Source: Bryobacterales bacterium (GTDB lineage Bacteria > Acidobacteriota > Terriglobia > Bryobacterales > Bryobacteraceae). From it: a stretch of DNA of 62,486 nucleotides. The DNA lies in contig JADLDI010000080.1 of NCBI GenBank assembly GCA_020846745.1, positions 1 to 62,486 on the forward strand. The letters run 5' to 3'. How positions within the stretch are numbered: the first letter of the stretch is position 1; each line of letters opens with the position of its first letter. Made by a program: the position numbers and the translations under genes. This document shows positions 1-8,184 of this stretch, one piece after another. A model generated the notes under the pieces. That model saw only the letters and a program-made list of their open reading frames with translations. It had not been told where the DNA came from and did not search any database.

Positions 1-239
1 GAACTCCCCCACCGCGCACCTCCCCCGAAACGGAGCCGCGACCGTCCGCGAGCGCCGCCCCATCCGACGACATCCTCACCCACTTCCCCCCGTCCGTAGC
101 CGCCGAAATACGCGACGACGCTGCCAATCTCGATACCTCCGTCAACTTCCTCATCAGCCAGTACGCCAAAATCGGCTACCAGACCGCCCTCGAACAATCC
201 GTGCGGAACGAACCCAATTATGATTGCGTTAAACGTTAA
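1..239 (+). CDS. C-terminal part of a repeated-family hypothetical protein (GPRTEEGK family)
   Basis: The reading frame is open from the left edge (codons in phase with base 3) to a TAA at 237-239, giving the last 78 residues. The tail includes DDILTHFPPSVAAEIRDDAA and ends NEPNYDCVKR. A near-identical stretch, frameshifted and partly deleted, lies on the minus strand at 30589-30890. The N-terminus of a likely member of the same family starts at 62273. No catalytic motif is visible and the function is unknown. The 5' end lies outside the window. The assignment to one family rests on the shared DNA with the 30.6-kb copy and on the shared 'gcgaaacgaactcc' word with both other copies. Confidence 0.7.
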   Translation, partial: TPPPRTSPETEPRPSASAAPSDDILTHFPPSVAAEIRDDAANLDTSVNFLISQYAKIGYQTALEQSVRNEPNYDCVKR

Positions 240-462
240 TCAAGATCGCGCTTTGGGCGGTTCGGTGCGCCGGCCGGGTCGCTGACGCTCCCTTTCCGTT
301 TCGCGCGGCAGCGGTTGGAAGCGATGCTGGTTGCAATGGTTTTACCGAACCTCGGGGAACGGATCACGGTGGATCGTGCTTGTTTGCAATCGTTTGCCGG
401 AGTCGGAAGGCGGCGCAGAATCGCGGACGGGGAGTTGTTCCGACGGAAAAGTCACAGGCTAG

Positions 463-1665
463 CTACCAGTCGACCACTGAGCCGTCGTCGGGGTCGTAGG
501 CGGTGCGGTAGGGGCGTGGTTCGCCGACTTGGGCCATTAGTTTGTTTTCGTCGATGGTGATGCCGAGGCCGGGGTCGGTGAGGATGGGGCGGTGGCCGTT
601 GCGGACGGGGGGTAGGGGTTTGGCGAGCAGGTCGGAGTATTCGTTGTCGCCGCGTTCCTGGATGAGGAAGTTGGGGATCGAGGCTGCGAGTTGCAGGCTG
701 GCGGCGAGCGAGCAGGGGCCTTGCGGGTTGTGCGGCGCCAAGGGGAAGTAATACGCTTCGGCCATGCCGGCGATTACTTTGAGTTCGGTGATGCCGCCGG
801 CGTAGCAGATGTCGGGTTGGAGGATCATGGCGGCGCGCTTTTCGAGGATTTCGCGGAAGCCCCACTTAGTGAAGATGCGTTCGCCGGTGGCGATAGGGAT
901 GGTGGTTTTGCGGGCGAGTTCGGCCATGAGGTCGACGTTGAGGGGTTGGATGATCTCTTCGTAGAACCAGGGGCGGTAGGGCTCCATGGCTTTCATCAGG
1001 GACAGAGCCGTTGGGGGTTCCACGGCGCCGTGGAAGTCGACACCGATGTCGACGCCGGGGCCGACCTTTTCGCGGAGTGCCTTAAAGCGCTCGGCGACCT
1101 CGTCGACGAACTTCATACCTTCGTTGTATTTGAAGGGAGCGCGAGTGGCATGGGGACCAACCTTCATCGCGTTGACACCGGTTACGGGACTTAACTGGCC
1201 ATAGACCCGAACCCGGTCGCGGGTAGGGCCGCCGAGTAACTTGTAGACGGGAACGCCGTAGGCCTTACCAGTAATGTCCCAGAGGGCCTGATCGATACCG
1301 CTGGAGATGGCTGTTTTGATGGGGCCGCCGCGGTAGAAGGCTCCGCGGTGAATGGCCTGCCAGTGGAACGTGACGCGGCGGGGATCTTTGCCGACGAGGT
1401 AATCGGCGACTTCGAGGGCCCCGGCGGCGCAGGCCTTGGCGTCGTCTTTGAGCATTTCGCCCCAACCGGTGATGCCGGCGTCGGTGGAGATTTTGACGAA
1501 CACCCAGGTGTTCTTGAGGACGAACGATTCGATTTTAGTGACCTTGAGCGAATCGTTGGGGCCGATGGCGGCGGCATCGGTCCGGACGGCATTGAAGGCG
1601 GCAAGCGCGCCGGGGGCGAGGGTGGTTTTCAGCCACGAACGGCGATCGAAGAGTGACATGGCCAT
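463..1665 (-). CDS. Exported mandelate racemase/enolase-superfamily dehydratase, galactonate dehydratase-like
   Basis: A 400-residue member of the enolase superfamily, closest in pattern to D-galactonate dehydratase (galactonate to 2-keto-3-deoxygalactonate). The N-terminus has a twin-arginine leader (DRRSWLKT, then an Ala-rich stretch), so it is probably exported folded. Expected metal ligands are visible: Asp in GVDFHGAV (about residue 210), Glu in FYEEI (about 234) and Glu in ATGERI (about 262). A catalytic-type His lies in APHNPQGP (about 310). The fold's LLGGPTRDRVRVYGQ motif is near residue 145. The sugar-acid specificity is inferred. It lies downstream of the porin gene in the same orientation, with a two-hairpin repeat between them. 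An alternative start is two codons in, at MSLF. Confidence 0.85.
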   Translation of the reverse strand: MAMSLFDRRSWLKTTLAPGALAAFNAVRTDAAAIGPNDSLKVTKIESFVLKNTWVFVKISTDAGITGWGEMLKDDAKACAAGALEVADYLVGKDPRRVTFHWQAIHRGAFYRGGPIKTAISSGIDQALWDITGKAYGVPVYKLLGGPTRDRVRVYGQLSPVTGVNAMKVGPHATRAPFKYNEGMKFVDEVAERFKALREKVGPGVDIGVDFHGAVEPPTALSLMKAMEPYRPWFYEEIIQPLNVDLMAELARKTTIPIATGERIFTKWGFREILEKRAAMILQPDICYAGGITELKVIAGMAEAYYFPLAPHNPQGPCSLAASLQLAASIPNFLIQERGDNEYSDLLAKPLPPVRNGHRPILTDPGLGITIDENKLMAQVGEPRPYRTAYDPDDGSVVDW

Positions 1666-1757
1666 TTCTCCATTAGAACTGCAAACACGAATGAACTACG
1701 AGCGACACAGTTTAGCAAAGGCGCCCAGGGGCAGTGGAAAAGCGGCCAAACCAAAGG

Positions 1758-1801
1758 GGCCGGCCGGGAGGTCGGGCCGCGAACGAAAACGTTCGCCCCA
1801 C
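1758..1801 (+). repeat. Dispersed 44-bp two-hairpin repeat, copy 1
   Basis: This 44-bp unit matches the one at 8138-8181 in 38 of 44 positions. It folds as two adjacent stem-loops: CCGGCC/GGTCGG with a GGGA loop (1760-1775), then GCGAACG/CGTTCGC with an AAAA loop (1779-1796). Differences between the copies fall in the second loop, outside the stems, or exchange G-U and Watson-Crick pairs. It sits 23 bases past the stop codon of the leftward porin gene. Confidence 0.75.
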
Positions 1802-1824
1802 ATTGGGATTCGGATTGCCGGCGA

Positions 1825-3222
1825 TTAGAATTTTGTTGTGATCTCCAGGTAGGCGAGCATGCCGGAGGCGTCCTTTGGGTAGATGGCCTTGATGACGGAA
1901 TGGCCGGCGGCGTAGCCGACGTAGCCGGATACGGTGAGGTGGGGATTGACCACATAGTCGGTCGAAAGGTCGTAGAGATTGGCCAAGCCGCGATGGCCGT
2001 TGGAGGTGCGGCCGATGTAGCCGAAGGTCCACGGTTGAAAAGCTCCGCCGCCGAGCAGCCACTGATCGCTGGCCGAGGCGAGGCGTAAGGCGTGGAATTC
2101 CGATTTCAACGTGACTTTTTTGGACGGGCGAAGGGTCAAGCTGGCATTGCGATCCTCTAAATTCATCAGGTTAAAAAAGGGGAATCGCGCGAAGGGGCGA
2201 GGGGTGGGCAGCACTTCAAAGAAAGTGCCGTGGCGGTTATCGTTGGGGTTCTTATCGCCCGAGCCGAAGAAGTAGCCGGCGCGAATCCAGGGCTTGACCT
2301 GCTTCAGGATTTTGGGTTGATAGCCGCCCTCGAGAGCGATGGCCGCGGCGCGGTGGTCCAGGCGGCCCCAGGTTCCGGCTTGGACGACGCCCCATGCCAT
2401 GAGGTCCACGGGACCGGCGACGTGGAGGATATGGCCGCCGTAGGTGCCGATTTTGATGTTGCCGAAGTCGCCTTGGCGGGCCGCCACGGGACGATTGTCG
2501 GTTTTGAGGACATCACGCCAGTCCTGATAGTAGAGAGCGAGGAGACGCCAGTCTGTGTGGTCCTTCACCTTTCCACTGACGGCGCCGTAGACGAAGGCAG
2601 TTTGGAGCCAACCCCAACCGTCGGTTTGGAAGACGCCGCGCGTCGGTGTGGCGGCGATGGCGGTGATCTGGGGACCGGATCCGCCGCGGGCGTAATGAAC
2701 GCCGTCGAAGCTGCGGCCGACGTGTGTAAAGCCGAACGGACCGATGAGGCGCTGGGAGATCCGGTCGCGCTTGACGGCCGCGAGGGTGGCATTGGCGGGG
2801 GTGATTTCGGTACCGTCGCTGTACTCAAAGCGGCCGAAACGCACGCTGCTCGCCTTGTCGCCACCGATGCCGTTGAAGCGGAGAAAACCCTGTTTCAGGA
2901 ACACCATACCCGTATTGCGGGCGTTATGGTTTGCCTGGTAGTAATTGCCGCCCATGCCCAGCTGGAGTTGCGGCGCCGGGAGGACGGCGCGGTCGGGCAG
3001 ACCCAACAGGAAGGGGGCGGCGAACTCGAGTTGCCAATCGAGCTTTGGAAGTTTTTGCGAAAAGCTCAAGCGAGCCTGGTTGCCGGAAAATGCGTAGTCG
3101 GGATCACCCGTTCCGCTATCGAACCAGTTCCAACCTTCGAACCGCGACCGCAAGCTGCCCTGCACTTTGATGTCGGCAGCCGTCAGGGTGGTGGCTGCCA
3201 AGAAGATCAACAAGCGTCTCAT
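1825..3222 (-). CDS. Alginate-export-type outer-membrane porin
   Basis: A 465-residue protein with a Sec signal peptide (MRRLLIFLAATTLTAA) followed by alternating beta-strand sequence. It ends in Phe (LEITTKF), as outer-membrane barrels usually do. The N-terminal pattern IKVQGSLRSRFEGWNWF and the RFGRFEYSDGTE segment are typical of the alginate_exp (AlgE-like) barrel family, which forms selective channels for sugars or sugar acids. The gene precedes the galactonate dehydratase-like gene in the same direction, so a role in uptake of its substrate is a reasonable inference. Substrate unknown. Confidence 0.75.
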   Translation of the reverse strand: MRRLLIFLAATTLTAADIKVQGSLRSRFEGWNWFDSGTGDPDYAFSGNQARLSFSQKLPKLDWQLEFAAPFLLGLPDRAVLPAPQLQLGMGGNYYQANHNARNTGMVFLKQGFLRFNGIGGDKASSVRFGRFEYSDGTEITPANATLAAVKRDRISQRLIGPFGFTHVGRSFDGVHYARGGSGPQITAIAATPTRGVFQTDGWGWLQTAFVYGAVSGKVKDHTDWRLLALYYQDWRDVLKTDNRPVAARQGDFGNIKIGTYGGHILHVAGPVDLMAWGVVQAGTWGRLDHRAAAIALEGGYQPKILKQVKPWIRAGYFFGSGDKNPNDNRHGTFFEVLPTPRPFARFPFFNLMNLEDRNASLTLRPSKKVTLKSEFHALRLASASDQWLLGGGAFQPWTFGYIGRTSNGHRGLANLYDLSTDYVVNPHLTVSGYVGYAAGHSVIKAIYPKDASGMLAYLEITTKF

Positions 3223-3282
3223 TCGATTTCAATCTAACTTGCCGCTTGCGTCTTGCCAGTGACCTATGTCACGATGTCGCCG

Positions 3283-3546
3283 ATGAGTGAAACCGATCTC
3301 AAGGCTGAACTGGAAAGGCTGAAACAGGAAAACGAAGCACTGAAGGCGGGCCGCCGCGCGGCGGCCGGCATGACGTTTAAGGTGAGCGAGAAGGGTGCGG
3401 TATCTGTATACGGTTTGGGCCGCTTTCCGGTCACCCTGTATAAAGAACAATGGGAGAAACTGCTGAGCGCATCGCAAGAATTGCGAAGCTTTATTGCGGA
3501 TAACGACGTGAATCTGAAGAAGAAGCCGGCGGCGGGGGAAGCCTAA
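3283..3546 (+). CDS. Small conserved coiled-coil protein
   Basis: An 87-residue hydrophilic protein. Residues 1-22 (MSETDLKAELERLKQENEAL) form a heptad coiled coil. The rest carries the pattern KVSEKGAVSVYGLGRFPVTL followed by a charged helix. Proteins of this shape are widespread in bacteria without a known function. An in-frame ATG at 3274 and a TTG at 3253 are alternative starts. I chose 3283 because the coiled coil begins there. It is divergent from the porin gene, and its 3' end overlaps the end of the convergent hydrolase gene by 4 bp. Confidence 0.7.
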   Translation: MSETDLKAELERLKQENEALKAGRRAAAGMTFKVSEKGAVSVYGLGRFPVTLYKEQWEKLLSASQELRSFIADNDVNLKKKPAAGEA

Positions 3547-4175
3547 GCGGAACTTCCCAGAGCGCGAACGGTCAACTCCAACTGTTCGAGTGCGCCGGCG
3601 AAGAAATGGTCGCGCGCCTCGATCAGGTGGAGGGATTTGGGTTCGGGAATCGTGGCATAGCCCTCGTTGAATACCTCCAGAGGGCAATGCTCATCGTGCG
3701 TGGAGAGCACGAATTGCCGGGGTGCGGCAATCGCTGGGAAGATCTCCGTCTCGAAGTAGCGGGAAGGGAAGCCGACGGCGATAAGGCGGCGCGCGCCATG
3801 GAATTCCTGGCCCAGGCGGAGTGCAATTCGCGACCCGAAGGAAAATCCGGCCAGTGTGAACGGGAGGGCGGGGTAGCGCGAGCGCAACAACTGCAGTGCG
3901 GCCCGTGCATCGTCGATTTCTCCGATGCCGTTGTCGTACGCGCCTTCCGATAAGTTGACGCCCCGGTAGTTGAATCGAAGTACGACCGCGCCTTGTGCCC
4001 GGAGGCCGCGGGCCGTGCGGTACACCACTTTGTTGTGAAGGGTGCCGCCATGCTGGGGATGGGGGTGACAGACGAGCGCGGCTTCCGTAGGGTCTGAGTG
4101 TTCCGGTTCTTCGAGCAGTGCTTCCAGCCGTCCAACGGGACCCGGAACAAAGAGGGATTCGATGCGCCTAGGCAT
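3543..4175 (-). CDS. Alpha/beta hydrolase
   Basis: A 210-residue cytoplasmic alpha/beta hydrolase of the small COG2945 type. The oxyanion/HG-type motif is in CHPHPQHGGTLHNKV. The nucleophile elbow is GFSFGS (Ser at about residue 111) and the last His is in EARDHFF near the C-terminus. Substrate unknown. The start codon overlaps the stop of the upstream gene (TAATG), so translation is probably coupled. It is the last gene of the leftward set that starts with the histidine kinase at 6955. Confidence 0.85.
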   Translation of the reverse strand: MPRRIESLFVPGPVGRLEALLEEPEHSDPTEAALVCHPHPQHGGTLHNKVVYRTARGLRAQGAVVLRFNYRGVNLSEGAYDNGIGEIDDARAALQLLRSRYPALPFTLAGFSFGSRIALRLGQEFHGARRLIAVGFPSRYFETEIFPAIAAPRQFVLSTHDEHCPLEVFNEGYATIPEPKSLHLIEARDHFFAGALEQLELTVRALGSSA

Positions 4176-4669
4176 TATTTGCCGGTATTCTCTACTATTT
4201 CGCTGACAGCTCCGTCGACTTCCTCCACGCGGATGCGCAAGCCTTTGCGGGCCTGCAGCACCGACTCCGGCACTTCGAAGCGGGCCATCACCATTTTGTC
4301 GAGGGACTTCTTAGGGGCGATGCGTTCGCGGATCAGGAGCGAATCGTTGTATTTCTGTCCCATGGCGGGGTAGTTTTCGAGGTAACGCTTGGCGTCGGAA
4401 TCGGCGATGACCATGCCTTCGGCTTTCTTTCCGTCGGGAAGTTCGGCGGTAACGTCGATCGAGCGGACCTGGAAGGGGTATTTGGCGGGGTTGACGAAGC
4501 GGAAGTCGAGAATCGCGACGCAGGCGTTCTCTTCGGCGGAGTGGGTGCGGACCTTGAGAATCTCGCCCTTGATTTCGATGTGAGAATCGCGCGTGGCGAA
4601 TAAAAACATGCCCAGGATGGCCGCGGCGACGGCCAAGCCAAGGATCGGGAAGACGATGCGTGTCGGCAT
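4175..4669 (-). CDS. Membrane-anchored hypothetical protein
   Basis: 164 residues with one N-terminal membrane segment (VFPILGLAVAAAILGMFLFA) that may serve as an uncleaved anchor. The soluble part looks like a beta-sandwich (VAILDFRFVNPAKYPFQVRS), reminiscent of LEA/WHy-type domains, but I do not recognise the family. It begins 45 bp after the response regulator gene and its stop overlaps the hydrolase start, suggesting the four leftward genes 6955-3543 form one operon. Confidence 0.65.
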   Translation of the reverse strand: MPTRIVFPILGLAVAAAILGMFLFATRDSHIEIKGEILKVRTHSAEENACVAILDFRFVNPAKYPFQVRSIDVTAELPDGKKAEGMVIADSDAKRYLENYPAMGQKYNDSLLIRERIAPKKSLDKMVMARFEVPESVLQARKGLRIRVEEVDGAVSEIVENTGK

Positions 4670-4714
4670 CCCTTTCAGGGTAGGATTTCCGGCTAGTCTG
4701 TGTCTATTACGGAT

Positions 4715-5419
4715 TTACGCGGTGACGACGCGTTCGGTGACGTTTTCGTTAAAGCTGTAGCCGAAGCCGCGAACGGAGCGAATGAACGTGGGATTGGCCG
4801 GATCGGTCTCGACTTTCTGACGGAGCCGGAGGATGTAGACGTCGACGGTGCGGTCGGTTACGGCGCGGTCGTGCCCCCAAACGGAGTCGAGCAATTGTTC
4901 GCGGCTGAAGACAACGCCGGGCCGGGCCATGAGGAACTCGAGCAGCTTGAATTCGGTAGCCGTGAGCTGGATTTCACTGGTTGCGACCCACACGCGGCAG
5001 GAGGAGCGGTCGAGTTCGAGGACGCCGGACTTGAGGGTGCGCTGGACGGAGGGTTGGGGGCGGAACTGAATTTTGATGCGGGCGATTAATTCGCGGATAA
5101 AGAAGGGTTTAACGATGTAGTCGTTGGCGCCGAGTTCGAGTCCGACGATACGGTCGGCTTCGGAGGCGCGAGCGGTGAGGAAGATGACGGGAATGTGCGC
5201 GAGTTCGGGATGCTGGCGGATGCCCTTGCAGATGTCGAGGCCGTCGGAATCGGGGAGCATGATGTCGAGCAGGATGAGATCGGGGCGCTCGCGGCGGCAC
5301 AGGTCGATGGCTCCTTTGCCGGTTTGGGCGCCGACGAGGGTAAAGCCTTCCTTTTCGAGGTTGTACTTGAGGAGTGCGAACAGGTCAGCGTCGTCCTCGA
5401 TGAGCATGATCTTCTTCAT
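4715..5419 (-). CDS. OmpR/PhoB-family response regulator
   Basis: A 234-residue two-domain regulator. The receiver domain starts MKKIMLIEDDADLF (acidic pair present), with phosphoacceptor Asp52 in LILLDIMLPD and the conserved Lys in YIVKPF. A winged-helix DNA-binding domain follows, ending with DPANPTFIRSVRGFGYSF. The open frame extends seven codons upstream to a TTG, but the ATG used here starts directly at the first beta-strand. It follows the histidine kinase by 48 bp. The domain match is PhoB-like, but no phosphate-transport genes are nearby, so the stimulus is unknown. Confidence 0.92.
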   Translation of the reverse strand: MKKIMLIEDDADLFALLKYNLEKEGFTLVGAQTGKGAIDLCRRERPDLILLDIMLPDSDGLDICKGIRQHPELAHIPVIFLTARASEADRIVGLELGANDYIVKPFFIRELIARIKIQFRPQPSVQRTLKSGVLELDRSSCRVWVATSEIQLTATEFKLLEFLMARPGVVFSREQLLDSVWGHDRAVTDRTVDVYILRLRQKVETDPANPTFIRSVRGFGYSFNENVTERVVTA

Positions 5420-5467
5420 CGGTATGTAAGCCTTCTTCAACGTACCGCCGGGAGTGTTACAGTTCCA

Positions 5468-6955
5468 TTACGATACGGTTAATTGACCTTGAACCTTGTC
5501 TCCAGATTCGACGGCGCCTGGGTCGTCCACCGGAATGGTGAAGGCGAACCGCGAGCCTAGACCGGGTTCACTGGTGACACTGACGTCGCCGGTATGGGCA
5601 CGAGCGAGATGTTTGACGATGGCCAAGCCCAACCCGGTACCACCAAGCTCGCGGGAACGGGCTTTATCGACACGATAGAACCGTTCGAACAGGCGGGGCA
5701 ACTCGGGCGCGGGGATGCCGATGCCGGTATCGCGAACGTAGAACTCGACGAATTGCGTAGCGGGGCTTTTGGCGGCGAGGCGCCGGGCTCCGATGTAGAT
5801 GTCGCCGTTTTCGGGGGTGTACTTGATGGCATTATCGAGCAGGTTGGTAAGGGCTTGGTGCACTGCTTTGGAATCGCAGAACACTTCGCACTTGTCGGGC
5901 GCGGGTTCCAGGTGTAGACACAGTTTCTTTTTATCGGCGATGGGACGCATGGCGTCGACACAGTCGATCAGCAGGCCATTGGCGTAATAGAAGGCGAACT
6001 GAAATTTCTGACTTTTCAGTTCGATGCGGGAGATGGTGAGAAGGTCGGAGGCGAGATTGGTGAGACGTTCCACATTCTGACGGATGATATGGAGGAAGCG
6101 GACGTTGGTTTCGGGTTCGTGAACGGCTCCATTGAGGAGGGTTTCGGTATATCCCTGGATGGAGGCAAGCGGCGTACGGAGTTCGTGTGAGACATTGATG
6201 ACGAAATCTTTGCGAACGCGTTCCAGTTTCTCGAGTTCCTGGTGTTCGCGCTGCAGTTCATCCCTCATATGTTCGAGGTTGCCTCCCGTTTCGTTGAGTT
6301 TTTGGGCGAGCACACCCAACTCATCCATGCCCTGACTGCCGAGCCGGGCGCGAAAGTCGCCTTGCGCGAGTTTTCCGGCGTGTTCGATGATGGCGCCGAG
6401 CTTGGCGGAAACGAAGCGGGACAGGAGTGCGGCGACGAGGACGGCGGGTAAGAAGGCCAAGGCGGTGGAGACGAGCATACGACGGCGGATTTCACCGACC
6501 TGAGCCTGGACTTCGGTGAGGGGGACGGCAAGACGCAACGCACCGTTTTGATAAGGGACGGCGACATACAGGTAGTCGATCCCGGTGGTGCCGCTCTTGC
6601 GGACGACGGAGCCGACGCTGCCTTTCAACGCCGTGGCGACTTCCGGACGGCCGCGGTGATTGTCCATTCTGACGGATTCCGCCTCGGAATCGGCGAGGAC
6701 TCTACCGTCGCCCGCGACCACGGTGAGGCGGGCTGCACTCGAATGCGCTGCTTCTTTCAACCGGCCGGCCAAGGCCAGGTCGCCGGGGCGCAAGAGGGCG
6801 GCGATGGTATTGCCTTTCTCGCTGAGTTCGCGAACCAGTTTCTCGCGGTAACTCGATTCTGCGACCCGGGACGCCAGGATATCCACCGCAGCGAGGGCAA
6901 GAATCAAGACACACAGCGTGCCGCCGATTAGTTTGAGGAAGATACGAACTGTCAA
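5468..6955 (-). CDS. PhoR-like sensor histidine kinase
   Basis: A 495-residue membrane kinase. It has an N-terminal membrane segment (LIGGTLCVLILALAAVDILA), a periplasmic sensor of about 130 residues, a second membrane segment near 165-188 and a HAMP linker. A HisKA domain follows with His about 256 in VSHELRTPLASIQGY. The HATPase_c domain has its N box (HQALTNLLDNAIKY) and G boxes (DTGIGIP, GGTGLGLAIV). The start is TTG, supported by GGAG 6 bases upstream and by an immediate hydrophobic segment. It is the first gene of the two-component pair with the regulator downstream. Confidence 0.92.
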   Translation of the reverse strand: MTVRIFLKLIGGTLCVLILALAAVDILASRVAESSYREKLVRELSEKGNTIAALLRPGDLALAGRLKEAAHSSAARLTVVAGDGRVLADSEAESVRMDNHRGRPEVATALKGSVGSVVRKSGTTGIDYLYVAVPYQNGALRLAVPLTEVQAQVGEIRRRMLVSTALAFLPAVLVAALLSRFVSAKLGAIIEHAGKLAQGDFRARLGSQGMDELGVLAQKLNETGGNLEHMRDELQREHQELEKLERVRKDFVINVSHELRTPLASIQGYTETLLNGAVHEPETNVRFLHIIRQNVERLTNLASDLLTISRIELKSQKFQFAFYYANGLLIDCVDAMRPIADKKKLCLHLEPAPDKCEVFCDSKAVHQALTNLLDNAIKYTPENGDIYIGARRLAAKSPATQFVEFYVRDTGIGIPAPELPRLFERFYRVDKARSRELGGTGLGLAIVKHLARAHTGDVSVTSEPGLGSRFAFTIPVDDPGAVESGDKVQGQLTVS

Positions 6956-7053
6956 GCGGGACTCCGGGAGGGCGACGAAGTAGAAAAGCGACCCAGCCGC
7001 GCGGCTGGACGGCTCGCACTTAGTGTATCATCCGAGCGAGGTACTCTCTGCTC

Positions 7054-7512
7054 ATGAAAAGCAACGAATCGAAGACACGCCGCAACCTGCTAAAGGGGGC
7101 TGTGGCCGCGACGGCGGCGGCGGTTCCGGCTGCCGCCCAAGACAAGCCGATGAAGAAAGTACATTACCGGAACGGGAAAAAGCCTGAAAAAGCTCCGCTG
7201 TTCAACGGCGCCGTTTCCTACGGTAATCTGTTGTTCATTGCGGGGAAGGGGGCACATTTCGAAGGGGATATAAAAGCGCATACAAAGCACGTGCTGGATG
7301 AAGTGGAGAAGGAGCTGATTAATGCTGGATCGTCGATGAATAAGGTGCTGAAATGCAACGTTTATCTGAATGATCTAAAAGATTACGCAGGGATGAATGA
7401 GACGTTCAAGGGCCGGTTTGGCGATGAACCGCCGGTGCGCACGACGATCGCGGCGGCGGGTGGAATACCTGGTAATTCTCTGGTTGAAATTGACGTGATC
7501 GCCTACATTTAG
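7054..7512 (+). CDS. Exported RidA/YjgF-family protein
   Basis: 152 residues. Residues 1-29 form a Tat-like leader (TRRNLLKGAVAATAAA, ending in AAAQ). The rest is a RidA-type trimeric fold with APLFNGAVSYGNLLFIAGKG, LKCNVYLNDLKDY and a C-terminal GNSLVEIDVIAYI. Cytoplasmic RidA deaminates reactive enamines/imines. The arginine that binds substrate carboxylate is probably in PPVRTTIAA. Export of a RidA member is unusual, so the substrate is open. It is divergent from the histidine kinase. Confidence 0.85.
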   Translation: MKSNESKTRRNLLKGAVAATAAAVPAAAQDKPMKKVHYRNGKKPEKAPLFNGAVSYGNLLFIAGKGAHFEGDIKAHTKHVLDEVEKELINAGSSMNKVLKCNVYLNDLKDYAGMNETFKGRFGDEPPVRTTIAAAGGIPGNSLVEIDVIAYI

Positions 7513-7632
7513 GGTGGCTTTTGGAGGGGTGCGGGGTGGTGCGGCGAGTTTCTTCACGTTTTTTAAGACGGGCCCGAAAAATCTCTTTTCCTGTCGTTCT
7601 ATAAGTACTAAACTGTTGGGTGACGTGGGGGT

Positions 7633-7646
7633 CTAGGAAAGCCTAG
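7633..7646 (+). other. Short leader hairpin before the receiver-like gene
   Basis: CTAGG-AAAG-CCTAG forms a perfect 5-bp hairpin 32 bases before the start codon at 7678 and upstream of a strong Shine-Dalgarno sequence (AAAGGAGG, 7666-7673). A TATAAG at about 7601 is a possible -10 box. Its role is unknown. Confidence 0.3.
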
Positions 7647-7677
7647 GGTCGCCATACGATAAGGGAAAGGAGGCCGG

Positions 7678-8121
7678 ATGTCCCTGACCGATGTCGTGAC
7701 AGTCCTCAGCGTTAGTCCGGTCCTCGAGGACCATCGAAGACTGGAGAACATCTTCTCCCACTCCAACTGGCGGTTGCGCCGGGCGGAAAACGGTACCGAC
7801 GCTGTATCCAAACTGATTGAAGAACCGGCTCCGGTAGTCATAACGGAGTCGCACTTACCGGACCGCACGTGGCACGGACTGCTCGAACTGATGAGCGCGT
7901 TATCGATGCCGCGGCCGCGGTTAATAGTTGCCTCAAGACTCGCTGACGATTCGTTTTGGCAAGACGTTCTGGAGAACGGAGGGTATAACGTTCTGCGGAA
8001 GCCTTACGATTCGCGAGAGGTGTTCTGGGTGATTCGCCATGCATGGCTGGACTGGCGGTCGGAGATTGACCGCATGGCCGCACGGGCGCAGTCTGAGATG
8101 CATGCGCTGGCCGCCGGTTAA
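7678..8121 (+). CDS. Degenerate response-regulator receiver protein
   Basis: A 147-residue stand-alone receiver-like domain. The fold is recognisable (VTVLSVSPVLEDHRRLENIF; VLRKPYDSREVFWVIRHAW) and the conserved Lys is kept in LRKPY. The usual acidic pair after the first strand is replaced by SVSP, and the phosphoacceptor position carries Glu57 (VVITESHLPD) instead of Asp. It is therefore probably not phosphorylated in the usual way, and the Glu may lock it in an active-like state. The strong AAAGGAGG ribosome site, 4 bases before ATG, suggests high translation. No partner kinase is adjacent. Confidence 0.8.
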   Translation: MSLTDVVTVLSVSPVLEDHRRLENIFSHSNWRLRRAENGTDAVSKLIEEPAPVVITESHLPDRTWHGLLELMSALSMPRPRLIVASRLADDSFWQDVLENGGYNVLRKPYDSREVFWVIRHAWLDWRSEIDRMAARAQSEMHALAAG

Positions 8122-8137
8122 CTGATGCTGGCTAAGA

Positions 8138-8181
8138 GGCCGACCGGGAGGTCGGGCCGCGAATGTTGACGTTCGCGCCAC
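8138..8181 (+). repeat. Dispersed 44-bp two-hairpin repeat, copy 2
   Basis: Second copy of the unit at 1758-1801 (38 of 44 identical). Stem 1 is CCGACC/GGTCGG around GGGA. Stem 2 is GCGAATG/CGTTCGC around TTGA, keeping seven pairs with one G-U. It lies between two convergent genes, 3 bases beyond the stop codon of the leftward propeller gene. Confidence 0.75.
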
Positions 8182-8184
8182 TAC

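Noticed and set aside
315..560. 81-codon plus-strand frame in the gap before the first dehydratase
   Set aside because: It is Arg-rich and runs into the antisense of the dehydratase. The gap 240-462 contains nothing else I can support.
2230..3237. Plus-strand frame of 335 codons
   Set aside because: Antisense to the porin, without motif or ribosome site.
4715..6955. Naming the two-component pair phoB and phoR
   Set aside because: Domain order fits, but no pst, phoU or Pho-box evidence is present, so only the family name is given.
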